Assembly: GCF_000420505.1 (NCBI RefSeq)
Contig: NZ_ATVB01000004.1
Location: forward strand, 1-64,000
Direction: 5' to 3'
Source: Alloscardovia omnicolens DSM 21503
Lineage (GTDB): Bacteria > Actinomycetota > Actinomycetes > Actinomycetales > Bifidobacteriaceae
DNA: 64,000 bases
Shown one piece after another: positions 18,379-27,947 of the stretch (position 1 is the stretch's first letter; the number at the start of each line of letters is the position of its first letter). Under the pieces are notes generated by a model. It worked only from the letters and a program-made list of their open reading frames with translations. It was not told where the DNA came from and ran no database searches. The position numbers and the translations under genes are program-made.

Positions 18379-19371
18379 ATGAGTAATGTTTCACGTGAAA
18401 CATTCGAAGAGAACGACTCTCAGTTTGAACCTGCTTCCGATGTTATTCAACGAATTTTTAAGGATTCCTCTTCGTCTGAGGTTGGCTCATCCATTGCTAA
18501 TGAACAGAAGCGCTTGGAACAGCTTGCCCTACAGAAGTTCGATAAGCCACAATCTACTCGATTTATTGCAGTAGCAAATCAAAAGGGTGGGGTAGGTAAA
18601 ACAACTTCCTCAGTGAATTTAGCTGCTGCTTTTGCTGAGGCTGGGCTTAATGTTTTGGTTTTGGATATGGATCCTCAGGGCAATGCGTCCACTGCTTTAG
18701 GTGCTGCTCATGAATCTGGAACATTGTCTCTCTATGATGTGATTGAAGGTCAGGCTCAGATTTCTGAGGCATTGCAGGTGTGTCCTGATTTTGACAATCT
18801 TCATGTTGTTCCTTCAACTATTGATTTATCCGGTGCTGAACTTGAGATTGCTCAGTTAGATAATCGCGTGTATTTATTGCGTGACCAACTGCATTCATTT
18901 ATTGAGACTAGCGACGTTCATTATGATTACGTGATTATTGATTGCCCGCCTAGCCTTGGTTTACTGGTGTTGAATTCCTTGTGTGCGGTTCATGAGGTAA
19001 TTATTCCGATTCAGGCTGAATATTATGCGCTTGAAGGTTTGGGACAGTTATTGCGCACGATACAGTTAGTTCAGAAAAATATGAACCGTGAACTGCTTAT
19101 CTCTGCAATTTTGATTACGATGTTTGATAAGCGTACCTTGCTCAGCCAGGAAGTGTATGCAGAAGTTGGCTCGCATTATTCGAACTTCTTACTGAAAACA
19201 ACTATTCCTCGTGCTGTGCGTATTTCTGAAGCACCTAGTTTTGCGCAGTCAGTTATTGCTTATGATCCGCGTGGGGCTGGTGCTATTGCTTACCGCGAAG
19301 CTGCGTTAGAAATTAACCAGAAGAGTTCTAAAATTTTGTCCTCATTACAGCGTGTGAAGAAGGAGTTGTAA
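18379..19371 (+). CDS. parA: Chromosome partitioning ATPase ParA
   Basis: This is a 330-residue Walker-type ATPase that moves ParB-bound origins along the nucleoid. The deviant Walker A is KGGVGKTTS (69-77), followed by DMDPQGNAST and DCPPSLGLL. The ATG has GGAGGT upstream. Residues 3-8, NVSRET, are encoded by a parS site overlapping the start of the gene, so ParB binding could affect its own operon. The N-terminal ~60 residues are an extension before the ATPase domain. Confidence 0.96.
   Translation: MSNVSRETFEENDSQFEPASDVIQRIFKDSSSSEVGSSIANEQKRLEQLALQKFDKPQSTRFIAVANQKGGVGKTTSSVNLAAAFAEAGLNVLVLDMDPQGNASTALGAAHESGTLSLYDVIEGQAQISEALQVCPDFDNLHVVPSTIDLSGAELEIAQLDNRVYLLRDQLHSFIETSDVHYDYVIIDCPPSLGLLVLNSLCAVHEVIIPIQAEYYALEGLGQLLRTIQLVQKNMNRELLISAILITMFDKRTLLSQEVYAEVGSHYSNFLLKTTIPRAVRISEAPSFAQSVIAYDPRGAGAIAYREAALEINQKSSKILSSLQRVKKEL
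18387..18402. other. parS site inside parA
   Basis: Perfect TGTTTCACGTGAAACA, in frame to encode NVSRET near the ParA N-terminus, 8 bp after the start codon. Confidence 0.95.
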
Positions 19372-19372
19372 G

Positions 19373-20614
19373 ATGCCAGCTGGACGTTCCCGACTTGGTA
19401 AAGGTCTCGGTGCTCTTTTTCCAACGATTGATGATGAAACCGAAAACGACAATGTTTCACGTGAAACATCTGCAACTTCTCAGACTCAAGAGTCTACTCA
19501 CACAGGAGAAAAGGTGAAAAAATCCTCCTCAAAGAAACGCCGTGCTGTGATGCCGGGAATTGAGATACCAGCAACGTCGGCGAGTGGTGGAATTGGTTCT
19601 GGGGTTTCTGGAGGTGTGGTTGATGCTGGTTCTGGCTTGGGTGATGCTCAGGAGGAAATGCGCCCAAATATCCCAAGCCTCGAAGATTCTATTCCTCGCT
19701 ATGAATCCACAGCAGCTCTCGATGCTTTGCTCTCCTCGACTGAGGGCGGCGCAGTCGTGTCTGGTTTGCGACGTGTGGATGGCGCGTATCTGACCGAAGT
19801 GCATTTGGATGATATTGTGGCTAATGAGCATCAGCCTCGTCAGATTTTTGATGAGGATGAGCTGATTGAATTGTCGCATTCTATTCAAGAAGTGGGCGTG
19901 CTCCAACCAATTGTTGTGCGCGAAGTCGACCCTGCTGCGCATGATGGCCATCATTTCGAGTTGATCATGGGTGAGCGTCGTACGCGCGCGAGTCGGTTGG
20001 CGAATATGGAGAAAATTCCAGCCATCGTGAAAACAACAGCAGATGACGATATGCTGCGCGATGCTTTGTTGGAAAATCTTCACCGCGTTGCTCTAAATCC
20101 GTTGGAAGAAGCTGCAGCGTATCAGCAGATGCTTAAAGAGTTTGGATTAACGCAGGAGAAATTGGCTCAGAGCATTTCTAAGTCACGCCCTCAAATAACT
20201 AATACTTTGCGCTTACTGCAGTTACCTGCTGCTGTTCAGAAGAAGGTAGCAGCAGGAGTGCTATCTGCTGGTCATGCGCGAGCATTGCTGTCTTTGAAAT
20301 CAGTAGAAGATATGGATAAGCTCGCTAACCGTATTATTGCAGAAGGATTATCTGTACGTACAACTGAAGAGCTTGTTACTATGATGACAACGGGTGAGAA
20401 AACTGAAACAAAGAAGCGTTCTGCCCGTTCGAATCCATGGGATAATCCTGAACTTGTTTCTCGCTTGGAAAACCGTTTTGACACACGCGTGGCGATTAAG
20501 GGTTCTGCGAAACGTGGTCGTATTGAGATTACTTTTACTTCGCAAGAAGATTTAGACCGTATTATTGCTGTTTTATCTGAACAGAGTAATCAGTCTGGCG
20601 ATGGTTGGATGTAA
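19373..20614 (+). CDS. parB: Chromosome partitioning protein ParB
   Basis: This is a 413-residue CTP-dependent clamp that loads at parS. After a low-complexity N-terminus of about 130 residues comes the CTP-binding region with the GERRTRASRLA motif. The helix-turn-helix domain follows (LTQEKLAQSISKSRPQITNTL) and then a C-terminal dimerisation region. It starts 1 bp after the parA stop. A parS site encodes NVSRET in its N-terminal region. The low-complexity part (SGVSGGVVDAGSGLGD) is unlikely to be folded. Confidence 0.96.
   Translation: MPAGRSRLGKGLGALFPTIDDETENDNVSRETSATSQTQESTHTGEKVKKSSSKKRRAVMPGIEIPATSASGGIGSGVSGGVVDAGSGLGDAQEEMRPNIPSLEDSIPRYESTAALDALLSSTEGGAVVSGLRRVDGAYLTEVHLDDIVANEHQPRQIFDEDELIELSHSIQEVGVLQPIVVREVDPAAHDGHHFELIMGERRTRASRLANMEKIPAIVKTTADDDMLRDALLENLHRVALNPLEEAAAYQQMLKEFGLTQEKLAQSISKSRPQITNTLRLLQLPAAVQKKVAAGVLSAGHARALLSLKSVEDMDKLANRIIAEGLSVRTTEELVTMMTTGEKTETKKRSARSNPWDNPELVSRLENRFDTRVAIKGSAKRGRIEITFTSQEDLDRIIAVLSEQSNQSGDGWM
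19453..19468. other. parS site inside parB
   Basis: Perfect TGTTTCACGTGAAACA, read in the same frame as in parA to give NVSRET. It lies in the unstructured N-terminal part of ParB, where the peptide can be tolerated. Confidence 0.95.
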
Positions 20615-20617
20615 GAC

Positions 20618-20646
20618 TATGGGGAGTGATGATCTCACTCCCCATA
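20618..20646. terminator. Bidirectional terminator between parB and trxB
   Basis: TATGGGGAGTGA and TCACTCCCCATA form a 12-bp perfect stem between two converging genes. It can end transcription from both sides. Confidence 0.85.
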
Positions 20647-20649
20647 AGA

Positions 20650-21585
20650 TTATTCGTGCTCAATAAGATAAGATTGAGCGTCTAAAGCAGCCTGGCAGCC
20701 AGATCCTGCGGCAACAATCGCTTGACGATAAACCTTATCTACAGCATCTCCAGCAGCAAAAATACCAGGAACAGATGTTGCTGTTCCAACTCCAGATGGC
20801 ACAATATATCCTTCAGAATCGAGTTCAATAGCATCGCCTAAGAATCCTGATTGAGGAATGTGTCCAATAGCAATAAAGATTGCAGCAGTGTCGAGAGTAG
20901 ATTCACTGCCATCAGCAGTATTGCGCAGACGAAGAGAGGTAACTCCACTGTCAGCAGACCCAACAATTTCTGTTACTTCTGTATTAGTAACAATAGAAAT
21001 TTTGTCGTTATTACGCACCCGGTCAAGCATAACCTTTGATGCTCGGAACTCATCGCGACGATGAATAAGGGTTACTGAAGAACCATAGCGGGAAAGGAAG
21101 TCGGCTTCTTCCATTGCTGAATCGCCTCCACCCACAACCACAATTGGCTTGTCTTTAAAGAAGAAACCATCGCAGGTGGCGCAGTACGACACGCCTCGTC
21201 CGCTGTATTCTTCTTCACCAGGAATGCCAAGATGGCGGTAGCTGGCTCCCGTAGCTAAAATAACTGTACGAGATTCGTAGGTTTCACCCATATCTGTGTG
21301 TACTGTTTTAATATCACCGTTAAAATCAACAGATACAACATCGTCATACTCAACTTCTGCGCCGAACTTTTCTGCTTGTTCGCGCATATTTTCCATAAGA
21401 TCTGATCCCATAATACCGTCAGGGAAGCCAGGGAAATTTTCTACTTCTGTAGTATTTACTAACTGACCGCCAGGTGTAATAGCGCCGGCAATAACCAGTG
21501 GCTCATACCCAGCGCGGGCTAAGTACAGAGCAGCAGTATAACCTGCAGGACCTGAGCCGATAATAATAGCGTTACGAACAGTCAT
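20650..21585 (-). CDS. trxB: Thioredoxin reductase
   Basis: This is an FAD-dependent, NADPH-using enzyme that keeps thioredoxin reduced. It has 311 residues. The FAD motif is GSGPAGYTAALY (9-20), the redox pair is CATCDG, and the NADPH motif is GGGDSAMEEADF. GIFAAGDA near the C-terminus is the second FAD contact. Its place near parB is conserved in actinobacteria. No thioredoxin gene is next to it here. Confidence 0.95.
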   Translation of the reverse strand: MTVRNAIIIGSGPAGYTAALYLARAGYEPLVIAGAITPGGQLVNTTEVENFPGFPDGIMGSDLMENMREQAEKFGAEVEYDDVVSVDFNGDIKTVHTDMGETYESRTVILATGASYRHLGIPGEEEYSGRGVSYCATCDGFFFKDKPIVVVGGGDSAMEEADFLSRYGSSVTLIHRRDEFRASKVMLDRVRNNDKISIVTNTEVTEIVGSADSGVTSLRLRNTADGSESTLDTAAIFIAIGHIPQSGFLGDAIELDSEGYIVPSGVGTATSVPGIFAAGDAVDKVYRQAIVAAGSGCQAALDAQSYLIEHE

Positions 21586-21646
21586 ATTTCTCCTTATATC
21601 TGTACAAGATATAACACGAACAAAAGAAGTTTATTGCTGTCTGGGC

Positions 21647-22633
21647 TTAGAGTGAAACGTCTGCATGAGGGATGTTGCGCTTTTGACTGATAACAGCGTC
21701 CAGCATGCGTGAATATAAATCAGATAAATCATACCCAGCAGCTACTGCTTGACGAGGCAAAATGGATACATCAGTCATGCCTGGAGTAACATTTGCTTCC
21801 AAGAATTGCGGAATACCGTTGGCATCAACAATAAAATCAACGCGCGTAATATCGCGCATACCCAGAACTTGGAAGGCAGTCAGCGCATCTTCTTTAACGC
21901 AGGTGAGAACGTCATCATCTACGCGCGCGGGAATAATAAACTCAGTCGCTCCAGGAGTATAACGCTCAGAGTAATCATAAACGCCGCTCGGTGTGCTAAT
22001 TTCCATAGGAGGAAGCGCAATAATCTCATCGCCGGTATCTAAAATAGAAACAGAGACCTCAGTTCCTTCAACATAGCGCTCAATAAGCGCGGTCTGGTCG
22101 TATGCAAAGCAATCAACTAAAGCCTGAGGAAGAGATTCTGGTTCGCGAACAACCGTGCAGCCTAAAGCGCTGCCGCCCATATGAGGCTTCACAATAACGG
22201 GCATGCCAATCGATGAAACAATCAAATTAATAATGGACTTAACGCCCAACTCGCGGAAAATCTCCTGCGGCAACGTAACCGAATGCGGGGTATTAATACC
22301 ACCAATCTTGCGTACAATATTTTTCGCAATCGGTTTACTCCAAGCCAACATCGATGCCTTAGCCCGCGAACCGAGGTAAGGCAAATCGAGCATTTCCAGA
22401 ATATCGCGCAAAGATCCATCTTCGCCGTAAGAACCGTGGAGCAGAGGCCACACTACATCTGGACGCGTGGAAGGGTCGAGGAGATAATCGATAAGAGATG
22501 CGTCAACATCGTGAATATCTACATCCCAACGGCCAGCGTCTTCAAGAAATCCTGCCACACGGTGGCTGGAGCTGAGAGAAATATCGCGCTCGTGGCTTAA
22601 GCCACCGCATAAAATTGCTACGCGAGATGTCAT
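21647..22633 (-). CDS. ddl: D-alanine--D-alanine ligase family protein
   Basis: This is an ATP-grasp ligase of 328 residues that joins two D-alanines for peptidoglycan. The N-terminal CGGLSHERDISLSSS, the ATP-grasp segment MPVIVKPHMGGSALGCTVV, and the metal-binding end TRVDFIVDANG then FLEANVTPGMT all fit Ddl. It is shorter than VanA-type ligases. It lies between trxB and an aminotransferase gene, all on the minus strand. Another Ddl could exist elsewhere, so its role as the main ligase is not certain. Confidence 0.85.
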   Translation of the reverse strand: MTSRVAILCGGLSHERDISLSSSHRVAGFLEDAGRWDVDIHDVDASLIDYLLDPSTRPDVVWPLLHGSYGEDGSLRDILEMLDLPYLGSRAKASMLAWSKPIAKNIVRKIGGINTPHSVTLPQEIFRELGVKSIINLIVSSIGMPVIVKPHMGGSALGCTVVREPESLPQALVDCFAYDQTALIERYVEGTEVSVSILDTGDEIIALPPMEISTPSGVYDYSERYTPGATEFIIPARVDDDVLTCVKEDALTAFQVLGMRDITRVDFIVDANGIPQFLEANVTPGMTDVSILPRQAVAAGYDLSDLYSRMLDAVISQKRNIPHADVSL

Positions 22634-22653
22634 GGTAAAACTCCTTCTAGTTC

Positions 22654-23994
22654 TTAGCCTTGTGTGGGATTGTTTGTAGCGTCGTGTGTTCGATTGCTTG
22701 CGGAGCCACTGCCGTCGTGCGTGGAGCCACTTGCACTACGAGCCGTACCAAACAGATTCACCGTAGCAAGCTCATCATCAACCACAGTTGAGAGGCGACG
22801 AATACCTTCAGTAATACGCTCTTCAGTTGGATAGCAGAAGCTCAAGCGCATATGGTCTGTTCCCTCATCGGTGTCGTAGAAAGCTGTTCCCGACACATAT
22901 GCCACGCGCGCAGTAATAGCGCGAGGCAGCATCGACTTAGCGTTCAATCCCTCAGGAATCTTCAACCAAATATAGAAGCCGCCTTTTGGCTTATTCCACG
23001 AGCAATACGGCATATACGTGCGCAACGCCGAATCCATAGCTTCGCAACGCGATTTATACATGCTACGATATTCCTCAATCTGCTTTTTCCAATCGAAATT
23101 ATCTAAATACGTGGAAATAGTCATCTGGCTCATATTTGAAGGGCTCAGAATCGAAGATTCATTAGCAAGCACCAACTTCTGGCGAATACCTGGAGGAGCA
23201 ATCATCCATGCCACGCGCATACCAGGAGCAATAATCTTGGAGAAGCTACTCAAATACACCACATTGTCCGAATCCATAGAGCGCAAAGCAGGGTAGGTTT
23301 TATTCTCGAAAGATAGCAATCCATAAGGGTTGTCTTCTACCACAAGAACGTGATACTTGCGAGCAATCTCCAAAATACGTGGGCGACGCTCCACGCTCAT
23401 GGTAACGCCTGCTGGGTTATGGAAATTCGGAACAGTGTAGAGGAACTTCACGCGCTTGCCTTGAGCAATAGCGCCTTGAATTGCTTCCTCAAAAGATTCA
23501 GGAATAAGACCATCTGCATCCATATGAGCGTTAATAACTTCAGTTTGGAAGCTCTTAAAAACGCCTAAAGCGCCCACATAGTTCGGATCTTCAGCAATAA
23601 TCACATCGCCGGGATCGCACATAAGACGTGTAATTAAGTCTAGACCATTTTGAGAGCCGTTAGTAATAACCACATCGTCAGCTTGGGCATCAGTAATATT
23701 TTCCAAGCGCACAATATCTAAGATGCGCTCACGCAAGTGAGGGTCGCCTTGTGCAGAACCATACTGCCATGCATGAGTTCCTTGATCGCGTAACATCTTC
23801 GCTATGAGGTCGGCGAGTTCATCAAAAGGCAAATACTCGAGATATGGCATGCCACCAGCCAGCGAAACAACTTCCGGGCGGCTGGCAACGGCGAACAGTG
23901 CGCGAATTTCCGAGGCACGCATATCTTCAGCGCGCGAAGCATAGGATCCAAACCAAGGATCGTTTTTAATGACGTGAGCGGAATTGTGCGTCAT
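22654..23994 (-). CDS. PLP-dependent aminotransferase (class I/II, LysN-like)
   Basis: This is a 446-residue fold-type I aminotransferase. The N-terminal AGGMPYLEYLPFDELADL and TNGSQNGLDLITRLMCDPGD are typical of the 2-aminoadipate/MocR-type group. The PLP-binding lysine is in YLSSFSKIIAPGMRVAW. No helix-turn-helix precedes it, so it is an enzyme and not a MocR regulator. The last 30 residues are low-complexity (Ser, Thr, Asn, His, Asp). The amino-acid substrate cannot be read from the sequence. Confidence 0.88.
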   Translation of the reverse strand: MTHNSAHVIKNDPWFGSYASRAEDMRASEIRALFAVASRPEVVSLAGGMPYLEYLPFDELADLIAKMLRDQGTHAWQYGSAQGDPHLRERILDIVRLENITDAQADDVVITNGSQNGLDLITRLMCDPGDVIIAEDPNYVGALGVFKSFQTEVINAHMDADGLIPESFEEAIQGAIAQGKRVKFLYTVPNFHNPAGVTMSVERRPRILEIARKYHVLVVEDNPYGLLSFENKTYPALRSMDSDNVVYLSSFSKIIAPGMRVAWMIAPPGIRQKLVLANESSILSPSNMSQMTISTYLDNFDWKKQIEEYRSMYKSRCEAMDSALRTYMPYCSWNKPKGGFYIWLKIPEGLNAKSMLPRAITARVAYVSGTAFYDTDEGTDHMRLSFCYPTEERITEGIRRLSTVVDDELATVNLFGTARSASGSTHDGSGSASNRTHDATNNPTQG

Positions 23995-24002
23995 AGCTGT
24001 CC

Positions 24003-26150
24003 TTAATAAAATGCGTAGTGAGTTAGTTTGATGATTTTCGGCAAGCTCGTTGCATCGCTTCCATCAATCCATACCACGAGCCTACTTGCTGTTACTGGTT
24101 TCTTCAAAATAACAGTCGAAACTTGTCCATTATCTGCAAAACTAAAGTGAGCAATTTCCGTTCCCGATGTAGGAAGGTTTGAGCTTGGATCAGGATCAGC
24201 ATATACGTGCACCTGACCGCCGCCTGCAGCATTACCTATTTCGAGCTTCCAGAAGGTGGAAGGCTGATTGAAAGCGAAGTCGTATCCCCAAGCACGCATA
24301 CCGTTTGGACGGTTCAAGAACGTGTATCCTCGCGGAGTAATAGGCGTAGTATTAGTTGTTCCTGCTGGGGTAGGTAAAGAATTTACCTTTTTATTCTTTG
24401 GTAACTCAACAGCTTTGATTGCGCTGTCTTGGGTTGCGCCTTTTCCCTTTTGAGTTTTCTTATGAGCTTTTTGAGCAGTTGATTTTTTCTGCTCGGACTT
24501 TTTTTCGCTCTTTTTCTGAGTAGCTTTATCTTGTGCAGCGTCTTTTTCAGATGGTTTTTTTGTGCTCTGTGAAGAGTTCTCAGAAGCAGTATCAGAAGAA
24601 TCTTGTCCAGGGAATCGCACTTTTTCATGCTGAATTTGAGTCCATGGATCGTCTGCAGTACCAGGCGATACAGTTCCTACGCTTAAGGAGTAGAAAGCGA
24701 TAGCAACTAAGGCGATAAGAATAACAGCAATAGTAATAAATGAAGCAATATGAGACTGGAAAAGCTGTGCCAACAGTTTTGCTGGCAATGGTTGCGCTTT
24801 ACTTTCCGCTTTACTTCCTGAATTTTCCCCGCTTTGACTCTCTGCTTTACCAGCCCGCAAAGCCCGCTGAGATCTCTGTGATTCCTGCTGCTCAGTCTGC
24901 TCCTGCTGTGCACGATGAGGCTCAAAAACAGGTGGAAGAACCTGGGTTTGTGTAGAAAAATCAGTATCTACAGAGTCTAATGTTTCACGTGAAACATTAG
25001 ACTGGGCAGCAGCTGCGCGAATCTCCAGAGTTCGCAATCCGGCAGTTTCGGTATCTTCATTCGCAAAGTCATTAAAATCATAAGGATCATAATGACGGTC
25101 GAGATTATGCTCATCCAGCTCGCCTAAAGCATGGAAAAGATCAGTCGATGTATCAGGGTGCGTAACATCCACAGATTTGCTACCGCCAAAAATCAGTTCT
25201 GATGCACTCCATTCAGGATGTTCATCTGCACTCTTTTTGCTATCCGAATCTTTCAAAGAATCAGGAATGTCAGCAATAGCCGATGGCTCCACGTGCTTAA
25301 ACACAGCTTGAGTAACAGAAGCAGCAGATTCAACGCTGTTCTCTAAATTAATATCGGCATGATCAGGGCTGTTTATCAGTTCCTTCAGCGGACGCGAGGA
25401 GTCAAGCAAAATATTTAGTTCTAAAAGCGTAACCAGCGGAACAGGCGTGCGGCCATTGTTGTCTGGTAAGCACAGACTACGCTCACAAATAAGCATTAAA
25501 TCGTTTGGAATGTTCATCTCACGCAACATAGCGCGTCCACGAGTTGCTAAAACAGAACGATATGGAGTGCCGGTGAGCATCTGGAAAGCAAGAGCACCAA
25601 TCTGGTAGACCATCACACTTTCCACGTCGTGATTGGTGGAACGGAATCGTGGAGCTGTTGGTGGCAAAAGCGCTGCTGAAACAGGGAAATTTGCTAACTG
25701 AACGCCATCCGTGGTTAAGCGCACAGTTAAGTCATCGAGGCAATAATGAGCTTGCTGATGTTCATCCAAATCCTGGCAGATAGCAGTTACATCAGCAATA
25801 ATCGAACGAATAGCTTGAAAACTTAAAGGAGAGTTCTCAGCAGAGGATACGTGGTCTGTGAGGTAATCGCGTAGCGTTGTTCCGCTATCTTCATCGGTAA
25901 CAATAACGCAAACCTCTCCTTCTCTGTGCAAATGCAGAACAGGAACAAAACGAGGATCTTGCGACAATGCGAGGGTAGAGGCAGCTGTATTAACGCGCGA
26001 AATAATAGCGGAATTAGACACAAGAAACATATGGCATTCACGCTGCAAAGAATTATCATGCGTGCGCCACACGGATATGCCTGGTTCGTCGCGTAAGAGC
26101 TTCACCAAGCGGAAACGATTTAATACAATATCTCCGGTATTAAAATTCAT
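24003..26150 (-). CDS. Membrane pseudokinase protein of the MurJ locus
   Basis: This is a 715-residue protein. Residues 1-260 follow the protein-kinase outline, but the glycine loop is poor, the ATP-anchoring lysine is absent (RECHMFLVS), and the HRD loop reads HYCLDDLT, so it should be catalytically dead. A long disordered part rich in charged and Gln/Ser residues follows. Then comes one membrane segment (about 478-500) and a Lys/Ser-rich linker. The external C-terminal domain begins near TPITPRGYTF and looks like a discoidin-type beta-sandwich. In Mycobacterium the same parts are fused to MurJ (MviN, Rv3910), where the pseudokinase binds FhaA after PknB phosphorylation. Here it is a separate gene downstream of murJ. 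A parS site encodes NVSRET in the disordered part. Confidence 0.75.
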   Translation of the reverse strand: MNFNTGDIVLNRFRLVKLLRDEPGISVWRTHDNSLQRECHMFLVSNSAIISRVNTAASTLALSQDPRFVPVLHLHREGEVCVIVTDEDSGTTLRDYLTDHVSSAENSPLSFQAIRSIIADVTAICQDLDEHQQAHYCLDDLTVRLTTDGVQLANFPVSAALLPPTAPRFRSTNHDVESVMVYQIGALAFQMLTGTPYRSVLATRGRAMLREMNIPNDLMLICERSLCLPDNNGRTPVPLVTLLELNILLDSSRPLKELINSPDHADINLENSVESAASVTQAVFKHVEPSAIADIPDSLKDSDSKKSADEHPEWSASELIFGGSKSVDVTHPDTSTDLFHALGELDEHNLDRHYDPYDFNDFANEDTETAGLRTLEIRAAAAQSNVSRETLDSVDTDFSTQTQVLPPVFEPHRAQQEQTEQQESQRSQRALRAGKAESQSGENSGSKAESKAQPLPAKLLAQLFQSHIASFITIAVILIALVAIAFYSLSVGTVSPGTADDPWTQIQHEKVRFPGQDSSDTASENSSQSTKKPSEKDAAQDKATQKKSEKKSEQKKSTAQKAHKKTQKGKGATQDSAIKAVELPKNKKVNSLPTPAGTTNTTPITPRGYTFLNRPNGMRAWGYDFAFNQPSTFWKLEIGNAAGGGQVHVYADPDPSSNLPTSGTEIAHFSFADNGQVSTVILKKPVTASRLVVWIDGSDATSLPKIIKLTHYAFY
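24981..24996. other. parS site inside the pseudokinase gene
   Basis: Perfect TGTTTCACGTGAAACA, about 10 kb from the origin cluster. It encodes NVSRET on the minus strand, the same peptide as in ParA and ParB. Confidence 0.95.
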
Positions 26151-26228
26151 TGTGTCTCTCTGTAAAAGTTATGCATACCTCTGTGACTATTTTAACGAGA
26201 GTACCGTTCAAAACCGAGTAAAAAATCA

Positions 26229-27947
26229 CTATTTTGTGGAGGAACTGTTAGAGCTTTGAGAAGAACTTAAGCGCTCAAGAATTCGAGACACAACTGGATA
26301 GCGGTCGAGACGAAGACGACGAGCTACGGTAGCCACATTATCGCTGAATTCAGGTGTGCGAGTCAGTAGTAAAATCAGCGAAAAAGCAAGCGCTCCCGCA
26401 ACTGTTGACGCCAAGCAGATAAGAACGGCAATAAGCCATGCAGTCTTACCATGAGCAGACTCAACAGTAAAGCGCAGAACCTTGCTTAAGCCATGTGAAG
26501 TCATCCATGCTGCCAAGAAAGTAATGCAACTAGCTAGAGCAATTTTTATATGCGTGACGGTGAAGTGCCCAATATGAAAAGCTGTTCCGAAACGCTTGTA
26601 CAACATAACGAGCAGAACAGGAAGGCACATCATATAACTGATACTTACTGCATATCCCAACATAGCTGTTTGATGCTGAGGAGGAACCCATAGCCACGTG
26701 GCAATCTGAATAAGAAACTGTATACCGCTTTGAACGGCAGCAATAACAAAAGGACTTTTACCATCTTCGAAAGCATAAAATGAGCGCTGAGCCAGCAAAA
26801 CGAGCGAGGTAAAAGGAAGGCAGAACGTAAGAGCAAATAAAATAGGGCTAATCAAACTCATTTGATAACCATCAATAGATGGCAAGAAAACTGCTGTTAG
26901 AGGGAACGAAATAGCCAGCATAACTGACGTGAAGAAGCACATAATCAAACTGCTGGAAATCATAGCCGTGCTTAAAATACGGGCGGCGGTATCTGTGTGA
27001 TCCTCAGAAATATGATGCGACATGCGAGGAAAAATCGCTGTAGCAATAGAAACAGCGAACAAGGAGTACGGCAAAATATAGATGGTCATTGCGTTTTGAT
27101 ACGAACCGTTGCCTGCAACGCCATATAAATCACCGGCAGCTAGAGGTGCACCAGAGGCAATGCGCGTAATAAGAATGGAGGTGATTTGGATCATAATAGT
27201 AATGCCCAAACTCCATACGGCTACGCTTCCCATGGAACGCAAACCAATTCCACGAACTCCCCATGCAAAGCTAAAACGGTAGCCGCTGCGCAGAAGAGGA
27301 ATAAAGAGGAGGAGGGCTTGCAAAGCCACGCCTGCAGTCCATGCTCCTGCAGTTAAGGTAATCTTGTCGGCAGTCCAAAACTCCAAAGGCTGACGCGAGG
27401 CATTGCCAAAAATCACTAAAAATGCAATAAAACCGGCGCAACTGACCACATTTGCAGCTACGGAACTCCAAGCATACATGCCGAACTTATCTTTGGCTGC
27501 CAAAATTTGGCCCAAAACCGTGTATAAACCGTAGAAGAAAATCTGAGGCGTACACCATAAAGTAAAGGCATTAGCTAAAGCGCGTTGAGGACCAGACCAT
27601 TCTGAGCTGAGAAAAAGAGAAGTAATCAGATGCGTGCTTGCCATAATTGCAGCCGTCATGCCCAGCAAAATGACCATGCTTAACGTGACGAGCTTATCAA
27701 GCTGTTCCTTGGAATTTTCGGACTTCAAAGTTCGCACAATCTGTGGTACTAAAATCGCGTTAAACAGGCCGCCGGAAATAAGAGTATAAACAACCTGAGG
27801 AACGGTTGATCCGGTCTGATACGCATTCGCAGCAATTCCCGTTGTTCCCAGAGCAGCCGCTAATAAGATAGAACGAATCATGCCAGTTAAGCGAGATGCT
27901 AGGGTACCGGAGGCCATAATCAGAGAATTTTTGCCCACTGAACTCAT
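26229..27947 (-). CDS. murJ: Lipid II flippase MurJ
   Basis: This is a 572-residue protein with about 14 hydrophobic segments (MOP flippase family) that moves lipid II across the membrane. The start MSSVGKNSLIMASGTLASRLTG matches MurJ/MviN proteins, with conserved Arg in the first helix region. Unlike mycobacterial MviN it has no C-terminal kinase domain; that part is encoded by the next gene. Its start overlaps the stop of the DUF6049 gene by ATGA, so the two are translationally coupled. Confidence 0.93.
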   Translation of the reverse strand: MSSVGKNSLIMASGTLASRLTGMIRSILLAAALGTTGIAANAYQTGSTVPQVVYTLISGGLFNAILVPQIVRTLKSENSKEQLDKLVTLSMVILLGMTAAIMASTHLITSLFLSSEWSGPQRALANAFTLWCTPQIFFYGLYTVLGQILAAKDKFGMYAWSSVAANVVSCAGFIAFLVIFGNASRQPLEFWTADKITLTAGAWTAGVALQALLLFIPLLRSGYRFSFAWGVRGIGLRSMGSVAVWSLGITIMIQITSILITRIASGAPLAAGDLYGVAGNGSYQNAMTIYILPYSLFAVSIATAIFPRMSHHISEDHTDTAARILSTAMISSSLIMCFFTSVMLAISFPLTAVFLPSIDGYQMSLISPILFALTFCLPFTSLVLLAQRSFYAFEDGKSPFVIAAVQSGIQFLIQIATWLWVPPQHQTAMLGYAVSISYMMCLPVLLVMLYKRFGTAFHIGHFTVTHIKIALASCITFLAAWMTSHGLSKVLRFTVESAHGKTAWLIAVLICLASTVAGALAFSLILLLTRTPEFSDNVATVARRLRLDRYPVVSRILERLSSSQSSNSSSTK

